Below, in pieces: positions 59,560 to 64,000 of a stretch of 64,000 nt of DNA. Position numbers and translations under genes: made by a program. The notes beneath the pieces were generated by a model. The model had not been told where the DNA came from. It was given only the letters and a program-made list of their open reading frames with translations, and did no database searches. Position 1 is the stretch's first letter; each line of letters opens with the position of its first letter. Origin of the DNA: Volvox africanus (lineage: Eukaryota; Chlorophyta; Chlorophyceae; Chlamydomonadales; Volvocaceae); NCBI GenBank assembly GCA_030268105.1, contig BSDZ01000078.1:4205001-4269000 (forward strand). The letters run 5' to 3'.

Positions 59560-61747
59560 ATGGACATCTGTCAAACGGACGCGCAAGGAGACGAGCCAAC
59601 TGCGAGATACGCTACAGCATGCAGAACCAGTATCACGTTGCTCAAGGAGCGTAACGCTGAGCAATTTTTGGCGGAGGAGCAGTTGGCGGAGGACTTGCAC
59701 AATGATGTTGATGGCGGGGGACCCAAGGATTGGCAGCGCTTCTATATGGGATACCACCAGGTCCGTAGCAAGGCAGCATGGTTCTGCTTCCCGTTTTACT
59801 CCTCCTATCGTCCCATGCACATCATCCTCTTCAGTTTGATGGACGGTTATGGTCGTACGAAACCCTTCTCCTTTGCTTCCGTTTTCCCAGTGATCATCTG
59901 TACCTCTGCTTGTCCCTATAATCCTCCTTTACGATGCTTCCAGAGATTCGTTGAGGATTGTGTGCTGGAGCTCAAAGCAGGACAGCTACGTGTTCGTCTT
60001 GCGCAGGCGCCCAGCGCTAAAGTCGCGGCAAAAAGAGCCGCAGAGGGCCGTAATGGGAAGGGAAATCAGCAGAAGCAGAAGCAGCTTGATAAGGCGTCGG
60101 ACCCCGCATTGACAGGTGGGAGGTTAGGTCAGAGAGAACAGATTCCTGTCGGGCGCCAGAAGTAAGATTGCGCGTTGAAGGGCATGGATTGGGCGCAAGG
60201 AAGGGGTATGGTACATATGTTGGGTTTGTCACACATTATAACAGATTTTAATCGGAAAAGGAGGATTCCGGAGGACGGCGGACCAAAGCAAGGCACAGGG
60301 CTCCATGGCAAACAGAGAGGCTCCATGCTCATCCAGCACTGGCAGGCCGCATAGCCCATACTGCAATACTCGTAGAAATGCGTGTTTGCCCCACCCAAGC
60401 CCTAGCCCTGGCCCTAGCTCTCCCAATGGTGCTGTCTGTATTTGTTCCCTACCGCCCGCCTGACCCTCCGTCCCTTTCCCGTCAGAGCAGGTACTACGGT
60501 TTGGGATGGTGCTGTGGTGCTGTCACATTACTTGACTGAGACTGGCATACTTGTGCGACAATCTAACTTGCCGTACGCGTACAGCGGCGGAAGCCTACCG
60601 ACCGTGTTGGAGCTGGGGGCAGGTGGGTCTCACTGGGGAGAGAAGAGTTCTCAGGTTCACACAGGGCTGCGGCGCGACCGGGTCAGGACAAACTGACTTC
60701 GGGACACCTGGGGCTCGTGAGCTGAGCAGGGCCACTGAAGCAAAGGACTTAACTAGCTGACAACGCCACTGCTTGGCCGTCGTCGTCCTGGCTGTTGCTG
60801 TCGCGGCGCGATTATGCAGGCACTGGTGCCGTGTCGCTAGCTCTCGCGGCGTCGCGTGCAGTCGCCAGCGTCACCGCAACTGATCTCCCGGACCTTCTGC
60901 CGCATCTGCGGCTTAATGTTGGACGCAACAGCTCGCTGCTGCTGCCGGGTCACGTGCACCTGCAGCCGCTGCGGTGGGGACCTGTCGGGGAGCAGGACGT
61001 GCAGGTGCGTCGGTGGTATGGGTGAGTCGGCACGCGTATAGCGACAACGAACGCCAGGTGGCAAAAAGCTTAATCACGTTATGCACATGCAATCGAACTT
61101 CCGATGAGATGAACTGCATGGAACCATCACTTAGCAACAACAAATGCCGATAGTGTCCACGAGCACAAATGCAAGAATTCAAGAAAACCATCTCTACCTG
61201 ATGATGCATGGGTTATCTCGCCTAGCGGAAGAGCAGCAGCTGCACCCCCGCCAGCCGGCGACTGCGGCTTTACCACACCCTCCAAAACCCATCTCACCTT
61301 TCACATGCCGTGGAATCATATCACCTCCCATGGGTACAGAACCTGGGACCCGTGCGGCCGCCGTATGATGTAATCGTCGGTTCGGATCTCATCTACTATT
61401 CTTACACGCCCGAGACGCCCCACAGCCGCCTGCTGCTCTGGACGCTGCGGCGGCTGTGCGGCCCTCACAGCACCGTCTACCTGTCTATATCGCTACACCA
61501 TAACCCTGAGGAGGTGGAGCGCTTTCTGAGGTGGGCAGCTGAGGGAGACGATGGATTTTACGTCTTGCGGCTGAAGGCCTCCATTCCACAGCAGTGGCGG
61601 GTGCCGGAAGTGCTCGTGACTCGGCTGACACCCAAATGGGCGGCCGCGGCGGCGGCTCCGATACCACAGGGGCTTGACTCTGGCGATGGCGGTTTGATGC
61701 ACAGGGCAGCGATGAGGGGGAATGCAGGGAATGGCGATGCAAGCTAA
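59560..61747 (+). CDS. METTL21-type (Methyltransf_16) protein methyltransferase
   Basis: Exons 59560-59760, 59944-60115, 60488-60622, 60820-61004, 61340-61747; phases agree, 366 residues. This family methylates lysines of proteins such as chaperones and elongation factors using S-adenosylmethionine. Signatures present: TTVWDGAVVLSHYL before the fold; motif I VLELGAGTGAVSLALA, split by intron 3; post-I ATDLPDLLPHLRLNV; and YDVIVGSDLIYY, containing the D-x-x-Y signature typical of this family. The N-terminal 125 residues include a charged Lys/Gln-rich stretch not needed for catalysis. The C-terminal 35 residues are Gly/Ala-rich and probably disordered. The substrate cannot be told from sequence. 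TGTAA motifs follow at 62199-62203 and 62233-62237. Confidence 0.88.
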
Positions 61748-62996
61748 GTCGATATTTCTCAGCGTTATCCTCCGTTCTAACTGCGTATGGTATGGGAGAT
61801 GGCCGGTGGGAACACGCGAGCGAACCCAAGGCGGTGGAAATGGTGTAGCTCGGGGCAGCAACCCGTTGGTCGCTCGCCTGGGTGCCGTATTCATTAGTCG
61901 CTTGCGCCCGGGCACATTGGTGTTGGGTTCTGGGACCTGGGTGGCTTCATGGGATGAAGAGTACATTACCATATGCTGGCTTCCATCCGTATTTATGAGC
62001 TGTAGCTCGAGCCTTACAGAGCAAGGGGCCTGCGTGAGGGAGCTACCGAACACCAGCACCCCGCAGATTATTAGATATGGTATGCGATGATGTAATCGGG
62101 AAATTGGATCCTAATGCTTGGCCCGACAGAGACTGCGGGCGGGGACAGAGGAAAACGGACGCGTCACGAGGGTATCAGGATCTTACATGGGTGTTTTCTG
62201 TAAGATACTATTTGTCCAAGTAGCCCGATTTATGTAATTTATAACAGTTGTGAATCCAGGGCTTTCGTCGTTCCCCGAACTGACGGATCTTAACCCTTGT
62301 AGTACGCGCATACACCCATGTCACTCAATGGCGGCCTGTGAGGGGGCTAAAGCCGGCCCCGGCTAAAACCGCTATCTCGTGACATATCTTCGCACTCGCA
62401 AGCCGAAATAATAAAAAAGTACAGAAATTGAAGTAAAATCTTGCGGGCAGCATTTCCCATTAATGGCAATTCCGTTTCCTGTCAAAAGCTGCGACTTCGC
62501 AAACACCCTAAAGACGCGTGACATAGTACGAGGACATGAGGGACTACATAGTATCTCGCATGTTGCAGCGAGCCGCTGCAGACTCCATTCTGAAAGCACT
62601 CTGCCCACTCGCTGGGGCGGGATGCCTGCGCCATTGACGGTGCGGAGGCCCGATTGCGGGAAGGACTGCCCCATGCTTACGATCGCCTCTCTGTATAATT
62701 CCGCATCCTGGAATTGGGTTCTCTAGCGATCAGGCCGTGCCATAGTGCACGGTACGAGAACGAGCATACCCACATACACCCACATATCGCAGCCCTGTCC
62801 TCTCATAGCAAGACTTGAGGTACGAGAAACGCACGTTTCCGTGGGTAGTTCGGAGCCGACTTCTTGCCTGTCCATGGCACAGCCGGAGCACGTTGCGCAA
62901 ACTGGAGGTTGCACACCTTATTTGAAAAGCGGGCCCCGTAACAAGATACGATAATCAGTTCTGTAATCGCAGCCGCTCGCCAAGCTGGGCGACGTC
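61748..62996. other. Convergent intergenic region, about 1.25 kb
   Basis: It carries the 3' UTR of the methyltransferase gene (TGTAA at 62199-62203 and 62233-62237) and that of the following minus-strand gene. No supported coding exon. Confidence 0.5.
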
Positions 62997-63864
62997 TTAG
63001 TCCAACACCGCAGCGCGCTGCTGTGGCTGCTGGTGCAAGTACTGCATGCAGCGGGACGATGTAACCTGCCCTAGCAGCAAGCATAAAGAATGAGAGGGCG
63101 GCGATGAAGCAGCCGCAGCGGCGAAACGACGCCCTAGGCCAGCCGGTGCCACCGCGCTACGCCATAACCACTCAGCGCCTCTGAAGCACAAATCCAGCTC
63201 CTCCTTCGGGTATCCCAGAGAGCGTTAGAGGACATCATGTTCCTTGGGGCAGGGGAGGAAGCATTACACGCCGGCTGACGGCACTCACGTGCCCCCCGGA
63301 CCCGGTCCTGGTGGCTGATGTTTCGATGCTACACTCAGGCCCGAACCCGGTCGCAGAGGCAGCACCGGACCCAGAGCCGCGTCGGATAGTCCGCACAGAA
63401 TATTTCCCATCGGCAGTCGTGTTCCTGTCGCCACCACCACTGCTGTAGCCACCATCACCACCATCCAAGCTGGAGTCACCGCGGACAGTATAACTGGTGC
63501 CACCAGCGTCGTTGCTGCCTGACTCCGAGTCCATCTCCGAATCTTGTTCAGACCCAACGTCCGCTTCTTCCGCCTCCTCCTCAGCCGTCGCTGCTGCTGC
63601 TGCCGCAGTTGCCATGGCTACCGCGTTGTTCAGTTGGCGCACAATCATGCTTCGGTTACCGCTGCCGCGTGAGCTGCTGTCGCACGCTTCCCTACAGCTG
63701 CACTCGTTGGCGTCTACTTCCGCCCCGCCATTTGCCATCCTTCGCATATGCTCCGCGCCCCGACGTAAATCGTCCATGAGGCGCGTCACTGCGGCCTGTA
63801 GCCGCCCCACCAACGCCGGGCTGGCACTGATGGTGTTAGCGTTGCGCTCCAGCGCGGATCGCAT
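62997..63864 (-). CDS. Unidentified acidic Gly/Ser-rich protein, possibly 5'-incomplete
   Basis: Proposed exons (reverse): 63864-63289 and 63041-62997, joined in phase 0, 206 residues from the ATG at 63864. The upstream end sits right after a good acceptor (GACACAG), so the ATG may instead be an internal codon of an exon whose gene continues past the right edge. It begins with a helix (VGRLQAAVTRLMDDLRRGAEHM), then an Ala/Glu/Asp stretch (EEEAEEADVGSEQDSEMDSE), then Gly/Ser/Arg-rich sequence. No domain recognised. Intron 63042-63288 uses a strong GTGAGT donor; reading through it instead gives a stop at 63235. Confidence 0.4.
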
Positions 63865-64000
63865 CCTGTGTCAATTGGACGCACCACGTCCACGGCGCGG
63901 TGCACCGGAATTTAACTAAGGTGTTTTACCACCAGAAGCGGAAGGAGGATGCGCAATATCTTGCAATCAAAGCAGCCAAAGTGCAACATGCGGGTTGTAT

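Overview
The window reads as nuclear DNA of a unicellular or colonial green alga of the Chlamydomonas/Volvox group. The signs are intron-dense genes with GC-rich exons and GT-AG introns, Ser/Ala/Gly/Gln-rich low-complexity linkers, plastid-type proteins (a plant-type cystathionine beta-lyase, a PDZ protein with a possible transit peptide, a plant-type LON-domain protein), TGTAA polyadenylation motifs and AT-rich intergenic DNA. The group assignment is an inference from style; no marker gene was available to prove it. Gene models were built by hand from reading frame, splice sites and intron phase.

Layout. (1) 16-18000 (+): one giant, about 3,980-residue protein made of disordered segments, a hendecad coiled-coil array, about 14 Sfi1-like centrin-binding units and more coiled coil; probably a centrosome, basal-body or fibre protein. 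(2) 19978-26455 (-): an apparent in-frame fusion of an Ldh2-type dehydrogenase with a cystathionine beta-lyase. (3) 27371-30475 (-): a protein with two copies of a DUF4864/NTF2-like domain, the first split by a long low-complexity insert. It is divergent from (4) 30701-31646 (+), an RidA imine deaminase. (5) 33152-37344 (+): a PDZ protein with a C-terminal membrane anchor. (6) 38769-42575 (+): a RING-FYVE-SYLF protein. (7) 44804-48946 (-): a large MYND-finger protein. (8) 50863-54246 (+): an RNFT-type membrane RING E3 ligase. (9) 54643-55280 (-): a small unidentified membrane protein. (10) 55490-59002 (-): a stand-alone LON-domain protein. (11) 59560-61747 (+): a METTL21-type methyltransferase. 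(12) 62997-63864 (-): the 3' part of an unidentified acidic, Gly/Ser-rich protein.

The genes do not form one pathway. Themes are endomembrane and ubiquitin functions (genes 6 and 8), plastid or metabolic functions (2, 4, 5, 10) and cytoskeleton (1). The strongest candidates for something undescribed are the Ldh2-CBL fusion, the giant hendecad/Sfi1 protein, the split and duplicated DUF4864-like protein, and three long, nearly perfect hairpins that each lie inside an intron of a different gene.
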